Shown: positions 1 to 11,713 of the stretch, piece by piece
Position numbering within the stretch: the first letter of the stretch is position 1
Layout: every line of letters begins with the position of its first letter
Assembly: GCA_963457665.1 (NCBI GenBank)
Contig: OY735206.1
Span: 52,500,868 to 52,564,867, forward strand
DNA: 64,000 bases
Source of the DNA: Thysanoteuthis rhombus
Taxonomy: Eukaryota > Mollusca > Cephalopoda > Oegopsida > Thysanoteuthidae
Reading direction: 5' to 3'
The notes under the pieces: model-generated
The model's database searches: none
Told to the model about the DNA's origin: nothing
The model's input: only the letters and a program-made list of their open reading frames with translations
Program-made: the position numbers and the translations under genes

Positions 1-400
1 AAGAATGAAAAAGAAAGACTGATATTAAGAATGAAAAAGAAAGACTGATATAAGAGTGAAAAAGAAAGACTTATATTAAGAATGAAAAAGAAAGACTGAT
101 ATTAAGAATAAAAAAGAAAGACTAATATCAAGAATAAAAAAGAAAGACTGATATCAAGAATAAAAAAGAAAGACTGATATCAAGAATAAAAAAGTAAGAC
201 TTATATCAAGAAAAAAAAAAGACTGATGTTGAAAAAAAGACTGATTTTAAGAAAAAAAAGGAAGACTATATTAAAAAAAAAAAAGATCGATATAATGAAA
301 AAAAATACGGGTATTGAGGAAAAAAAAAGAAAGACTGACATCGAGGAAAAAAAAGAAAGACTGATATTAAGAATAAAAAGGAAAACTTATATTGAGATGT
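1..400 (+). repeat. Purine-rich satellite block 1 (cut by window edge)
   Basis: This block has 26-bp monomers of the TTAAGAAT and TCAAGAAT types to about 205. A less regular transition follows (about 205-400) and contains the landmark GATCGATATAATG at 285. It is the right part of a higher-order unit whose beginning lies outside the window. Confidence 0.9.
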
Positions 401-975
401 CAGTCATTCTTTTCTCCTCGATATCAGTCGTTCTTTTCTCCTCAATATCAGTCATTCTTTTCTCCTCGATATCAGTCATTCTTTTCTCCTCGATATCAGT
501 CGTTCTTTTCTCCTCAATATCAGTCATTCTTTTCTCCTCGATATCAGTCGTTCTTTTCTCCTCGATATCAGTCGTTCTTTTCTCCTCGATATCAGTCATT
601 CTTTTCTCCTCGATATCAGTCATTCTTTTCTCCTCGATATCAGTCATTCTTTTCTCCTCGATATCAGTCGTTCTTTTCTCCTCGATATCAGTCGTTCTTT
701 TCTCCTCGATATCAGTCATTCTTTTCTCCTCGATATCAGTCGTTCTTTTCTCCTCGATATCAGTCGTTCTTGTCTCTTCGATATCAGTCATTCTTTTCTC
801 CTCGATATCAGTCGTTCTTGTCTCCTCGATATCAGTTGTTCTTTTCTCCTCGATATCAGTCGTTCTTGTCTTCTTGATATCAGTCTTTCTTTTCTTCTCA
901 ATATCAGTCTTATTTTTTTTCTCAATATCAGTCTCTTTTTTCCTTGATTTCAGTCTTTCTTTTTTTCTTGATGTC
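401..975 (-). repeat. Pyrimidine-rich 24-bp array 1 (575 bp)
   Basis: About 24 copies of a 24-bp monomer, read on this strand as CAGTCATTCTTTTCTCCTCGATAT with variants such as ATT/GTT, TTTT/TTGT and CGATAT/CAATAT. Most monomers carry GATATC, an EcoRV site, once per repeat. The array begins at the conserved switch GAGATGTCAGTC and ends at CTTGATGTCTGATAT. The last monomers before the end are degenerate (CTTTCTTTTTTTC type), the same as in the other three arrays. Confidence 0.95.
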
Positions 976-2487
976 TGATATCGAGAAAAAAAAGAAAGAC
1001 TGACATCAACAGAAAGAGACTGATATTGAGAAAAAAAGAAAGACTGATATAGAGAAAAAAAAAAGACTGACATCAAGAAAAAAAGACTGATATTAACAAT
1101 GAAAAAGAAAGACTGATATTAAGAATGAAGAAGAAAGACTGATATTAAGAATGAAAAAGAAAGACTGATATTAAGAATGAAAAAGAAAGACTGATATTAA
1201 GAATGAAAAAGAAAGACTGATATTAAGAATGAAAAAGAAAGACTGATATTAAGAATGAAAAAGAAAGACTGATATTAAGAATGAAAAAGAAAGACTGATA
1301 TTAAGATGAAAAAGAAAGACTGATATTAAGAATGAAAAAGAAAGACTGATATTAAGAATGAAAAAGAAAGACTGATATTAAGAATGAAAAAGAAAGACTG
1401 ATATTAAGAATGAAAAAGAAAAACTGATATAAGAGTGAAAAAGAAAGACTTATATTAAGAATGAAAAAGAAAGACTGATATTAAGAATAAAAAAGAAAGA
1501 CTGATATTAAGAATAAAAAAGAAAGACTGATATTAAGAATGAAAAAGAAAGACTGATATCAAGAATAAAAAAGGAAGACTGATATCAAGAATAAAAAAGA
1601 AAGACTGATATCAAGAATAAAAAAGAAAGACTGATATCAAGAATAAAAAAGAAAGACTGATATCAAGAATAAAAAAGAAAGACTGATATCAAGAATAAAA
1701 AAGAAAGACTGATATCAAGAATAAAAAAGAAAGACTGATATTAAGAATAAAAAAGGACTGATATTAAGAATAAAAAAGAAAGACTGATATCAAGAAAGAA
1801 AGACTGGCATCAAGAAAGAAAGAAAAACTGATATTGACAGAAAAAGAAAAACTGATATTGACAAAAAAAGAAAAACTGATATTGACAAAAAAAGAAAAAC
1901 TGATATTGACAAAAAAAGAAAAACTGATATTGAGAAAAAAAGAAAGACTGATATTGAGAAAAAAAGAAAGACTGACATCAAGAAAAAAAGAAAGACTGAC
2001 ATCAAGAAAAAAAGAATAACTGACATCGAGAAAAAAAAGAAAGACTGACATCGAGAAAAAAAGAAAGACTGACATCGAGAAAAAAAGAAATACTGATACT
2101 GAGAGAAAAAGAAAGACTGATATTAAGAAAAAAAAAGAAAGACTGATATTGAGAAAAAAAGAAAGACTGATATTGAGAAAAAAAGAAAGACTGATATTGA
2201 GAAAAAAAGAAAGACTGATATTGAGAAAAAAAGAAAGACTGATATTGAGAAAAAAAGAAAGACTTATATCAAGAAAAAAAAAAGACTGATGTTGAAAAAA
2301 AGACTGATTTTAAGAAAAAAAAGGGAGACTATATTAAAAAAAAGAAAGATCGATATAATGAAAAAAAATACGGGTATTGAGGAAAAAAAAAGAAAGACTG
2401 ACATCGAGGAAAAAAAAGAAAGACTGATATCGAGTGAAAAAGAAAGACTGATATGAAGAATAAAAAGGAAAACTTATATTGAGATGT
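976..2487 (+). repeat. Purine-rich satellite block 2
   Basis: Monomer types follow a fixed order. Irregular monomers run to about 1080. The 26-bp TTAAGAATGAAAAAG type runs to about 1550, then the 26-bp TCAAGAATAAAAAAG type to about 1790. The 24-bp TTGACAAAAAAAG, TTGAGAAAAAAAG and CATCGAGAAAAAAAG types run to about 2270. A transition with the landmark at 2348 follows. The same order is seen in the later purine blocks, which is what defines the higher-order unit. Confidence 0.93.
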
Positions 2488-4958
2488 CAGTCATTCTTTT
2501 CTCCTCGATATCAGTCATTCTTTTCTCCTCGATATCAGTCGTTCTTTTCTCCTCAATATCAGTCATTCTTTTCTCCTCGATATCAGTCATTCTTTTCTCC
2601 TCGATATCAGTCATTCTTTTCTCCTCGATATCAGTCGTTCTTTTCTCCTCGATATCAGTCATTCTTTTCTCCTCGATATCAGTCATTCTTTTCTCCTCGA
2701 TATCAGTCATTCTTTTCTCCTCGATATCAGTCATTCTTTTCTCCTCGATATCAGTCATTCTTTTCTCCTCAATATCAGTCGTTCTTTTCTCCTCAATATC
2801 AGTCATTCTTTTCTCCTCGATATCAGTCATTCTTTTCTCCTCGATATCAGTCGTTCTTTTCTCCTCGATATCAGTCGTTCTTTTCTCCTCGATATCAGTC
2901 ATTCTTTTCTCCTCGATATCAGTCATTCTTTTCTCCTCGATATCAGTCATTCTTTTCTCCTCGATATCAGTCGTTATTTTCTCCTCGATATCAGTCGTTC
3001 TTTTCTCCTCGATATCAGTCGTTCTTTTCTCCTCGATATCAGTCGTTCTTTTCTCCTCGATATCAGTCGTTCTTTTCTCCTCGATATCAGTCGTTCTTTT
3101 CTCGTCGATATCAGTCGTTCTTGTCTCCTCGATATCAGTCGTTCTTTTCTCCTCGATATCAGTCGTTCTTTTCTCCTCGATATCAGTCGTTCTTTTCTCC
3201 TCGATATCAGTCGTTCTTTTCTCCTCGATATCAGTCGTTCTTTTCTCCTCGATATCAGTCGTTCTTTTCTCCTCGATATCAGTCATTCTTGTCTCCTCGA
3301 TATCAGTCATTCTTTTCTCCTCAATATCAGTCATTCTTTTCTCCTCAATATCAGTCATTCTTTTCTCCTCAATATCAGTCATTCTTGTCTCCTCGATATC
3401 AGTCGTTCTTTTCTCCTCATTATCAGTCATTCTTTTCTCCTCAATATCAGTCGTTTTCTTCTCCTCGATATCAGTCATTCTTTTCTCCTCGATATCAGTC
3501 GTTCTTTTCTCCTCGATATCAGTCGTTCTTTTCTCCTCGATATCAGTCATTCTTTTCTCCTCAATATCAGTCATTCTTTTCTCCTCAATATCAGTCATTC
3601 TTGTCTCCTCGATATCAGTCGTTCTTTTCTCCTCATTATCAGTCATTCTTTTCTCCTCAATATCAGTCGTTTTCTTCTCCTCGATATCAGTCATTCTTTT
3701 CTCCTCGATATCAGTCGTTCTTTTCTCCTCGATATCAGTCGTTCTTTTCTCCTCGATATCAGTCGTTCTTTTCTCCTCGATATCAGTCGTTCTTTTCTCC
3801 TCGATATCAGTCATTCTTTTCTCCTCGATATCAGTCGTTCTTTTCTCCTCGATATCAGTCGTTCTTGTCTCCTCGATATCAGTCGTTCTTTTCTCCTCGA
3901 TATCAGTCGTTCTTTTCTCCTCGATATCAGTCGTTCTTTTCTCCTCGATATCAGTCGTTCTTTTCTCCTCGATATCAGTCGTTCTTTTCTCCTCGATATC
4001 AGTCGTTCTTTTCTCCTCGATATCAGTCGTTCTTTTCTCCTCGATATCAGTCGTTCTTTTCTCCTCGATATCAGTCATTCTTGTCTCCTCGATATCAGTC
4101 ATTCTTTTCTCCTCAATATCAGTCATTCTTTTCTCCTCAATATCAGTCATTCTTTTATCCTCGATATCAGTCGTTCTTTTCTCCTCATTATCAGTCATTC
4201 TTTTCTCCTCAATATCAGTCGTTTTCTTCTCCTCGATATCAGTCATTCTTTTCTCCTCGATATCAGTCGTTCTTTTCTCCTCGATATCAGTCATTCTTTT
4301 CTCCTCAATATCAGTCATTCTTTTCTCCTCGATATCAGTCATTCTTTTCTCCTCGATATCAGTCGTTCTTTTCTCCTCGATATCAGTCATTCTTTTCTCC
4401 TCGATATCAGTCATTCTTGTCTCCTCGATATCAGTCGTTCTTTTCTCCTCATTATCAGTCATTCTTTTCTCCTCAATATCAGTCGGTTTTTTCTCCTCGA
4501 TATCAGTCATTCTTTTCTCCTCGATATCAGTCATTCTTTTCTCCTCGATATCAGTCATTCTTTTCTCCTCGATATCAGTCATTCTTTTCTCCTCGATATC
4601 AGTCATTCTTTTCTCCTCGATATCAGTCATTCTTTTCTCGTCGATATCAGTCATTCTTTTCTCCTCGATATCAGTCATTCTTTTCTCCTCGATATCAGTC
4701 GTTCTTTTCTCCTCGATATCAGTCATTCTTTTCTCCTCGATATCAGTCGTTCTTTTCTCCTCGATATCAGTCGTTCTTTTCTCCTCGATATCAGTCGTTC
4801 TTGTCTCCTCGATATCAGTCGTTCTTTTCTCCTCGATATCAGTCGTTCTTGTCTTCTCGATATCAGTCTTTCTTTTCTTCTCAATATCAGTCTTTCTTTT
4901 TTTCTCAATATCAGTCTCTTTTTTCCTTGATTTCAGTCTTTCTTTTTTTCTTGATGTC
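2488..4958 (-). repeat. Pyrimidine-rich 24-bp array 2 (2471 bp, longest)
   Basis: About 103 monomers of 24 bp. It is 1896 bp longer than arrays 1 and 3, which is exactly 79 monomers. A marker variant, CTCCTCATTATCAG, occurs at 3413, 3629, 4181 and 4445, with spacings of 9, 23 and 11 monomers. It usually sits beside another variant monomer (TCGTTTTCTTCTCC), so multi-monomer blocks were copied within the array. Three reading frames stay open across it, up to 835 codons on plus and 750 on minus. This follows from the repeat length and a stop-free monomer. Confidence 0.95.
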
Positions 4959-6295
4959 TGATATTGAGAAAAAAAAAAAAGACTGACATCAACAAAAAGA
5001 GACTGATATTGAGAAAAAAAGAAAGACTGATATAGAGAAAAAAAAAAAGACTGACATCAAGAAAAAAAGACTGATATTAAGAATGAAAAAGAAAGACTGA
5101 TATTAAGAATGAAGAAGAAAGACTGATATTAAGAATGAAAAAGAAAGACTGATATTAAGAATGAAAAAGAAAGACTGATATTAAGAATGAAAAAGAAAGA
5201 CTGATATTAAGAATGAAAAAGAAAGACTGATATTAAGAATGAAAAAAAAAGACTGATATTAAGAATGAAAAAGAAAGACTAATATTAAGATGAAAAAGAA
5301 AGACTGATATTAAGAATGAAAAAGAAAGACTGATATTAAGAATGAAAAAGAAAGACTGATATCAAGAATAAAAAAGAAAGACTGATATCAAGAATAAAAA
5401 AGAAAGACTGATATCAAGAATAAAAAAGAAAGACTGATATCAAGAATAAAAAAGAAAGACTGATATCAAGAATAAAAAAGAAAGACTGATATCAAGAATA
5501 AAAAAGAAAGACTGATATCAAGAATAAAAAAGAAAGACTGATATTAAGAATAAAAAAGAAAGACTGATATTAAGAATAAAAAAGACTGATATTAAGAAAA
5601 AAAAAGAAAGACTGGCATCAAGAAAGAAAGAAAAACTGATATTGACAGAAAAAGAAAAACTGATATTGACAAAAAAAGAAAAACTGATATTGACAAAAAA
5701 AGAAAAACTGATATTGACAAAAAAAGAAAAACTGATATTGACAAAAAAAGAAAGACTGATATTGAGAAAAAAAGAAAGACTGACATCAAGAAAAAAAGAA
5801 AGACTGACATCAAGAAAAAAAGAAAAACTGACATCGAGAAAAAAAAGAAAGACTGACATCGAGAAAAAAAGAAAGACTGACATCGAGAAAAAAAGAAATA
5901 CTGATACTGAGAGAAAAAGAAAGACTGATATTAAGAAAAAAAAAGAAAGACTGATATTGAGAAAAAAAGAAAGACTGATATTCAGAAAAAAAGAAAGACT
6001 GATATTGAGAAAAAAAGAAAGACTGATATTGAGAAAAAAAGAAAGACTGATATTGAGAAAAAAAGAAAGACTTATATCAAGAAAAAAAAAAGACTGATGT
6101 TGAAAAAAAGACTGATTTTAAGAAAAAAAAGGAAGACTATATTAAAAAAAAGAAAGATCGATATAATGAAAAAAAATACGGGTATTGAGGAAAAAAAAAG
6201 AAAGACTGACATCGAGGAAAAAAAAGAAAGACTGATATCGAGTGAAAAAGAAAGACTGATATGAAGAATAAAAAGGAAAACTTATATTGAGATGT
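4959..6295 (+). repeat. Purine-rich satellite block 3
   Basis: The order of monomer types matches the block at 976-2487, but there are fewer 26-bp TTAAGAAT copies. The landmark GATCGATATAATG is at 6156, exactly 3808 bp after its previous copy, the same as the spacing of the switch points. Confidence 0.93.
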
Positions 6296-6870
6296 CAGTC
6301 ATTCTTTTCTCCTCGATATCAGTCGTTCTTTTCTCCTCAATATCAGTCATTCTTTTCTCCTCGATATCAGTCATTCTTTTCTCCTCGATATCAGTCGTTC
6401 TTTTCTCCTCAATATCAGTCATTCTTTTCTCCTCGATATCAGTCATTCTTTTCTCCTCGATATCAGTCGTTCTTTTCTCCTCGATATCAGTCGTTCTTTT
6501 CTCCTCGATATCAGTCATTCTTTTCTCCTCGATATCAGTCATTCTTTTCTCCTCGATATCAGTCATTCTTTTCTCCTCGATATCAGTCGTTCTTTTCTCC
6601 TCGATATCAGTCGTTCTTTTCTCCTCGATATCAGTCATTCTTTTCTCCTCGATATCAGTCGTTCTTTTCTCCTCGATATCAGTCGTTCTTTTCTCCTCGA
6701 TATCAGTCGTTCTTTTCTCCTCGATATCAGTTGTTCTTTTCTCCTCGATATCAGTCGTTCTTGTCTTCTCGATATCAGTCTTTCTTTTCTTCTCAATATC
6801 AGTCTTTCTTTTTTTCTCAATATCAGTCTCTTTTTTCCTTGATTTCAGTCTTTCTTTTTTTCTTGATGTC
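6296..6870 (-). repeat. Pyrimidine-rich 24-bp array 3 (575 bp)
   Basis: It has the same length as array 1 and largely the same monomer variant order, so the two look like copies of one higher-order unit. Boundaries are the same GATGTCAGTC start and TTGATGTCTGATATTGAG end. Confidence 0.95.
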
Positions 6871-8247
6871 TGATATTGAGAAAAAAAAGAAAGACTGACA
6901 TCAACAAAAAGAGACTGATATTGAGAGAAAAAGAAAGACTGATATTGAGAAGAAAAGAAAGACTGATATCGAGAATAAAAAAGAAAGACTGATATTAAGA
7001 ATGAAAAAGAAAGACTGATATTAAGAATGAAAAAGAAAGACTGATATTAAGAATGAAAAAGAAAGACTGATATTAAGAATGAAAAAGAAAGACTGATATT
7101 AAAAATGAAAAAAAAAAAGACTGATATTAAGAATGAAAAAGAAAGACTAATATTAAGATGAAAAAGAAAGACTGATATTAAGAATGAAAAAGAAAGACTG
7201 ATATTAAGAATGAAAAAGAAAGACTGATATTAAGAATGAAAAAGAAAGACTGATATTAAGAATGAAAAAGAAAGACTGATATTAAGAATGAAAAAGAAAG
7301 ACTGATATAAGAGTGAAAAAGAAAGACTTATATTAAGAATGAAAAAGAAAGACTGATATTAAGAATAAAAAAGAAAGACTGATATTAAGAATAAAAAAGA
7401 AAGACTGATATTAAAAATAAAAAAGAAAGACTGATATTAAGAATAAAAAAGAAAGACTGATATTAAAAATGAAAAAGAAAGACTGATATCAAGAATAAAA
7501 AAGGAAGACTGATATCAAGAATAAAAAAGAAAGACTGATATCAAGAATAAAAAAGAAAGACTGATATCAAGAATAAAAAAGAAAGACTGATATCAAGAAT
7601 AAAAAAGAAAGACTGATATCAAGAATAAAAAAGAAAGACTGATATCAAGAATAAAAAAGAAAGACTGATATCAAGAATAAAAAAGAAAGACTGATATTAA
7701 GAATAAAAAAGACTGATATTAAGAATAAAAAAGAAAGACTGATATCAAGAAAGAAAGACTGGCATCAAGAAAGAAAGAAAAACTGATATTGACAAAAAAA
7801 GAAAAACTGATATTGAGAAAAAAAGAAAGACTGATATTGAGAAAAAAAGAAAGACTGATATTGAGAAAAAAAGAAAGACTGATATTGAGAAAAAAAGAAA
7901 GACTGATATTGAGAAAAAAAGAAAGACTGATATTGAGAAAAAAAGAAAGACTGATATTGAGAAAAAAAGAAAGACTGATATTGAGAAAAAAAGAAAGACT
8001 GATATTGAGAAAAAAAGAAAGACTTATATCAAGAAAAAAAAAAGACTGATGTTGAAAAAAAGACTGATTTTAAGAAAAAAAAGGAAGACTATATTAAAAA
8101 AAAGAAAGATCGATATAATGAAAAAAAATACGGGTATTGAGGAAAAAAAAAGAAAGACTGACATCGAGGAAAAAAAAGAAAGACTGATATCGAGTGAAAA
8201 AGAAAGACTGATATGAAGAATAAAAAGGAAAACTTATATTGAGATGT
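6871..8247 (+). repeat. Purine-rich satellite block 4
   Basis: It has the usual order of 26-bp then 24-bp monomers, with a homogeneous run of about ten TTGAGAAAAAAAGAAAGACT copies at 7800-8030. The landmark is at 8108. Confidence 0.93.
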
Positions 8248-9734
8248 CAGTCATTCTTTTCTCCTCGATATCCGTCGTTCTTTTCTCCTCAATATCAGTC
8301 ATTCTTTTCTCCTCGATATCAGTCATTCTTTTCTCCTCGATATCAGTCGTTCTTTTCTCCTCGATATCAGTCATTCTTTTCTCCTCGATATCAGTCATTC
8401 TTTTCTCCTCGATATCAGTCATTCTTTTCTCCTCGATATCAGTCGTTCTTTTCTCCTCGATATCAGTCATTCTTTTCTCCTCGATATCAGTCATTCTTTT
8501 CTCTTCGATATCAGTCATTCTTTTCTCCTCGATATCAGTCGTTCTTTTCTCCTCGATATCAGTCGTTCTTTTCTCCTCGATATCAGTCGTTCTTTTCTCC
8601 TCGATATCAGTCGTTCTTTTCTCCTCGATATCAGTCGTTCTTTTCTCCTCGATATCAGTCATTCTTGTCTCCTCGATATCAGTCATTCTTTTCTCCTCGA
8701 TATCAGTCATTCTTTTCTCCTCGATATCAGTCATTCTTGTCTCCTCGATATCAGTCGTTCTTTTCTCCTCATTATCAGTCATTCTTTTCTCCTCAATATC
8801 AGTCATTCTTTTCTCTGCGATATCAGTCATTCTTTTCTCCTCGATATCAGTCATTCTTTTCTCCTCGATATCAGTCATTCTTTTCTCCTCGATATCAGTC
8901 ATTCTTTTCTCCTCGATATCAGTCGTTCTTTTCTCCTCGATATCAGTCATTCTTTTCTCCTCGATATCAGTCATTCTTTTCTCTTCGATATCAGTCATTC
9001 TTTTCTCCTCGATATCAGTCGTTCTTTTCTCCTCGATATCAGTCGTTCTTTTCTCCTCGATATCAGTCATTCTTTTCTCCTCGATATCAGTCGTTCTTTT
9101 CTCCTCGATATCAGTCATTCTTTTCTCCTCGATATCAGTCATTCTTTTCTCCTCGATATCAGTCGTTCTTGTCTCCTCGATATCAGTCGTTCTTTTCTCC
9201 TCGATATCAGTCGTTCTTTTCTCCTCGATATCAGTCATTCTTGTCTCCTCGATATCAGTCATTCTTTTCTCCTCGATATCAGTCATTCTTTTCTCCTCGA
9301 TATCAGTCATTCTTGTCTCCTCGATATCAGTCATTCTTGTCTCCTCGATATCAGTCGTTCTTTTCTCCTCATTATCAGTCATTCTTTTCTCCTCAATATC
9401 AGTCATTCTTTTCTCTGCGATATCAGTCATTCTTTTCTCCTCGATATCAGTCATTCTTTTCTCCTCGATATCAGTCATTCTTTTCTCCTCGATATCAGTC
9501 ATTCTTTTCTCCTCGATATCAGTCTTTCTTTTCTCCTCGATATCAGTCATTCTTTTCTCCTCGATATCAGTCGTTCTTTTCTCCTCGATATCAGTCGTTC
9601 TTGTCTCCTCGATATCAGTCGTTCTTTTCTCCTCGATATCAGTCGTTCTTGTCTTCTCGATATCAGTCTTTCTTTTTTTCTCAATATCAGTCTCTTTTTT
9701 CCTTGATTTCAGTCTTTCTTTTTTTCTTGATGTC
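8248..9734 (-). repeat. Pyrimidine-rich 24-bp array 4 (1487 bp)
   Basis: About 62 monomers, 912 bp (exactly 38 monomers) longer than arrays 1 and 3. The ATTATCAG marker occurs at 8765 and 9365, 25 monomers apart. In both places it is followed by the same TCTCTGCGATATC variant, which indicates duplication of a block of about 600 bp. Confidence 0.95.
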
Positions 9735-11713
9735 TGATATTGAGGAAAAAAAGAAAGACTGACATCAACAAAAAGAGACTGATATTGAGAAAAAAAGAAA
9801 GACTGATATAGAGAAAAAAAAAAGACAGACATCAAGAAAAAAAGACTGATATTAAGAATGAAAAAGAAAGACTGATATTAAGAATGAAGAAGAAAGACTG
9901 ATATTAAGAATGAAAAAGAAAGACTGATATTAAGAATGAAAAAGAAAGACTGATATTAAGAATGAAAAAGAAAGACTGATATTAAGAATGAAGAAGAAAG
10001 ACTGATATTAAGAATGAAGAAGAAAGACTGATATTAAGAATGAAAAAGAAAGACTGATATTAAGAATGAAAAAGAAAGACTGATATTAAGAATGAAAAAG
10101 AAAGACTGATATTAAGAATGAAAAAGAAAGACTAATATTAAGATGAAAAAGAAAGACTGATATTAAGAATGGAAAAGAAAGACTGATATTAAGAATGAAA
10201 AAGAAAGACTGATATTAAGAATGAAAAAGAAAGACTGATATTAAGAATGAAAAAGAAAGACTGATATAAGAGTGAAAAAGAAAGACTTATATTAAGAATG
10301 AAAAAGAAAGACTGATATTAAGAATAAAAAAGAAAGACTGATATTAAGAATAAAAAAGAAAGACTGATATTAAGAATAAAAAAGAAAGACTGATATGAAG
10401 AATAAAAAAGAAAGACTGATATGAAGAATAAAAAAGAAAGACTGATATCAAGAATAAAAAAGGAAGACTGATATCAAGAATAAAAAAGAAAGACTGATAT
10501 CAAGAATAAAAAAGAAAGACTGATATCAAGAATAAAAAAGAAAGACTGATATCAAGAATAAAAAAGAAAGACTGATATCAAGAATAAAAAAGGAAGACTG
10601 ATATCAAGAATAAAAAAGAAAGACTGATATCAAGAATAAAAAAGAAAGACTGATATCAAGAATAAAAAAGAAAGACTGATATCAAGAATAAAAAAGAAAG
10701 ACTGATATCAAGAATAAAAAAGAAAGACTGATATTAAGAATAAAAAAGACTGATATTAAGAATAAAAAAGAAAGACTGATATCAAGAAAGAAAGACTGGC
10801 ATCAAGAAAGAAAGAAAAACTGATATTGACAAAAAAAGAAAAACTGATATTGACAAAAAAAGGAAAACTGATATTGACAAAAAAAGAAAAACTGATATTG
10901 ACAAAAAAAGAAAAACTGATATTGACAAAAAAAGAAAAACTGATATTGACAAAAAAAGAAAAACTGATATCGACAAAAAAAGAAAAACTGATATCGACAA
11001 AAAAAGAAAAACTGATATTGAGAAAAAAAGAAAGACTGATATTGAGAAAAAAAGAAAGACTGATATTGACAAAAAAAGAAAGACTGATATTGACAAAAAA
11101 AGAAAGACTGATATTGACAAAAAAAGAAAAACTGATATTGACAAAAAAAGAAAAACTGATATTGACAAAAAAAGAAAAACTGATATTGACAAAAAAAGAA
11201 AAACTGATATTGACAAAAAAAGAAAAACTGATATTGAGAAAAAAAGAAAGACTGATATTGAGAAAAAAAGAAAGACTGACATCAAGAAAAAAAGAAAGAC
11301 TGACATGAAGAAAAAAAGAAAGACTGACATTGAGAAAAAAAAGAAAGACTGACATCGAGAAAAAAAGAAAGACTGACATCGAGAAAAAAAGAAATACTGA
11401 TACTGAGAGAAAAAGAAAGACTGATATTAAGAATAAAAAAGAAAGACTGATATTGAGAAAAAAAGAAAGACTGATATTGAGAAAAAAAGAAAGACTGATA
11501 TTGAGAAAAAAAGAAAGACTGATATTGAGAAAAAAAGAAAGACTGATATTGAGAAAAAAAGAAAGACTGATATTGAGAAAAAAAGAAAGACTGATATTGA
11601 GAAAAAAAGAAAGACTGATACTGAGAAAAAAGAAAGACTGACACTGAGAGAAAAAGAAAGACTGATATTAAGAATAAAAAAGAAAGACTGATATTGAGAA
11701 GAAAAGAAAGACA
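9735..11713 (+). repeat. Purine-rich satellite block 5, ending at a LINE 3' end
   Basis: This is the last satellite block. It holds the longest run of TTGACAAAAAAAGAAAAACT monomers (about 10,820-11,240). It ends at about 11,713 without the landmark or another switch, directly against the 3' end of the minus-strand Tx1-like LINE. Confidence 0.93.

Larger units (their letters stand above)
1..11713. repeat. Satellite domain with alternating orientation and higher-order structure
   Basis: The whole interval is tandem DNA built on the core GACTGATAT. Monomers are 26 bp (TTAAGAATGAAAAAG and TCAAGAATAAAAAAG types) or 24 bp (TTGAGAAAAAAAG, TTGACAAAAAAAG and, inverted, CGAGGAGAAAAGAAT types). Five purine-rich blocks alternate with four pyrimidine-rich blocks holding the opposite-strand monomer. 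A landmark starting GATCGATATAATG recurs at 285, 2348, 6156 and 8108. The purine-to-pyrimidine switch recurs at 401, 2488, 6296 and 8248. Higher-order unit lengths by switch point are therefore 2087, 3808 and 1952 bp. The block runs off the left edge of the window. Long open frames exist here only because 24 is a multiple of three; I do not call them genes. Confidence 0.97.

Noticed and set aside
401-9734. CRISPR-like array (24-bp repeated units)
   Set aside because: Units are head-to-tail with no unique spacers, the DNA is clearly eukaryotic, and there are no cas genes.
226-9835. Long open frames of up to 835 codons in the satellite block as repeat-protein genes
   Set aside because: They follow from a 24-bp, stop-free monomer. 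Three frames are open at once on both strands, and variants change second codon positions freely.
1-11713. Telomeric repeat
   Set aside because: Monomers of 24-26 bp are unlike TTAGGG-type repeats, and the array reverses orientation internally.
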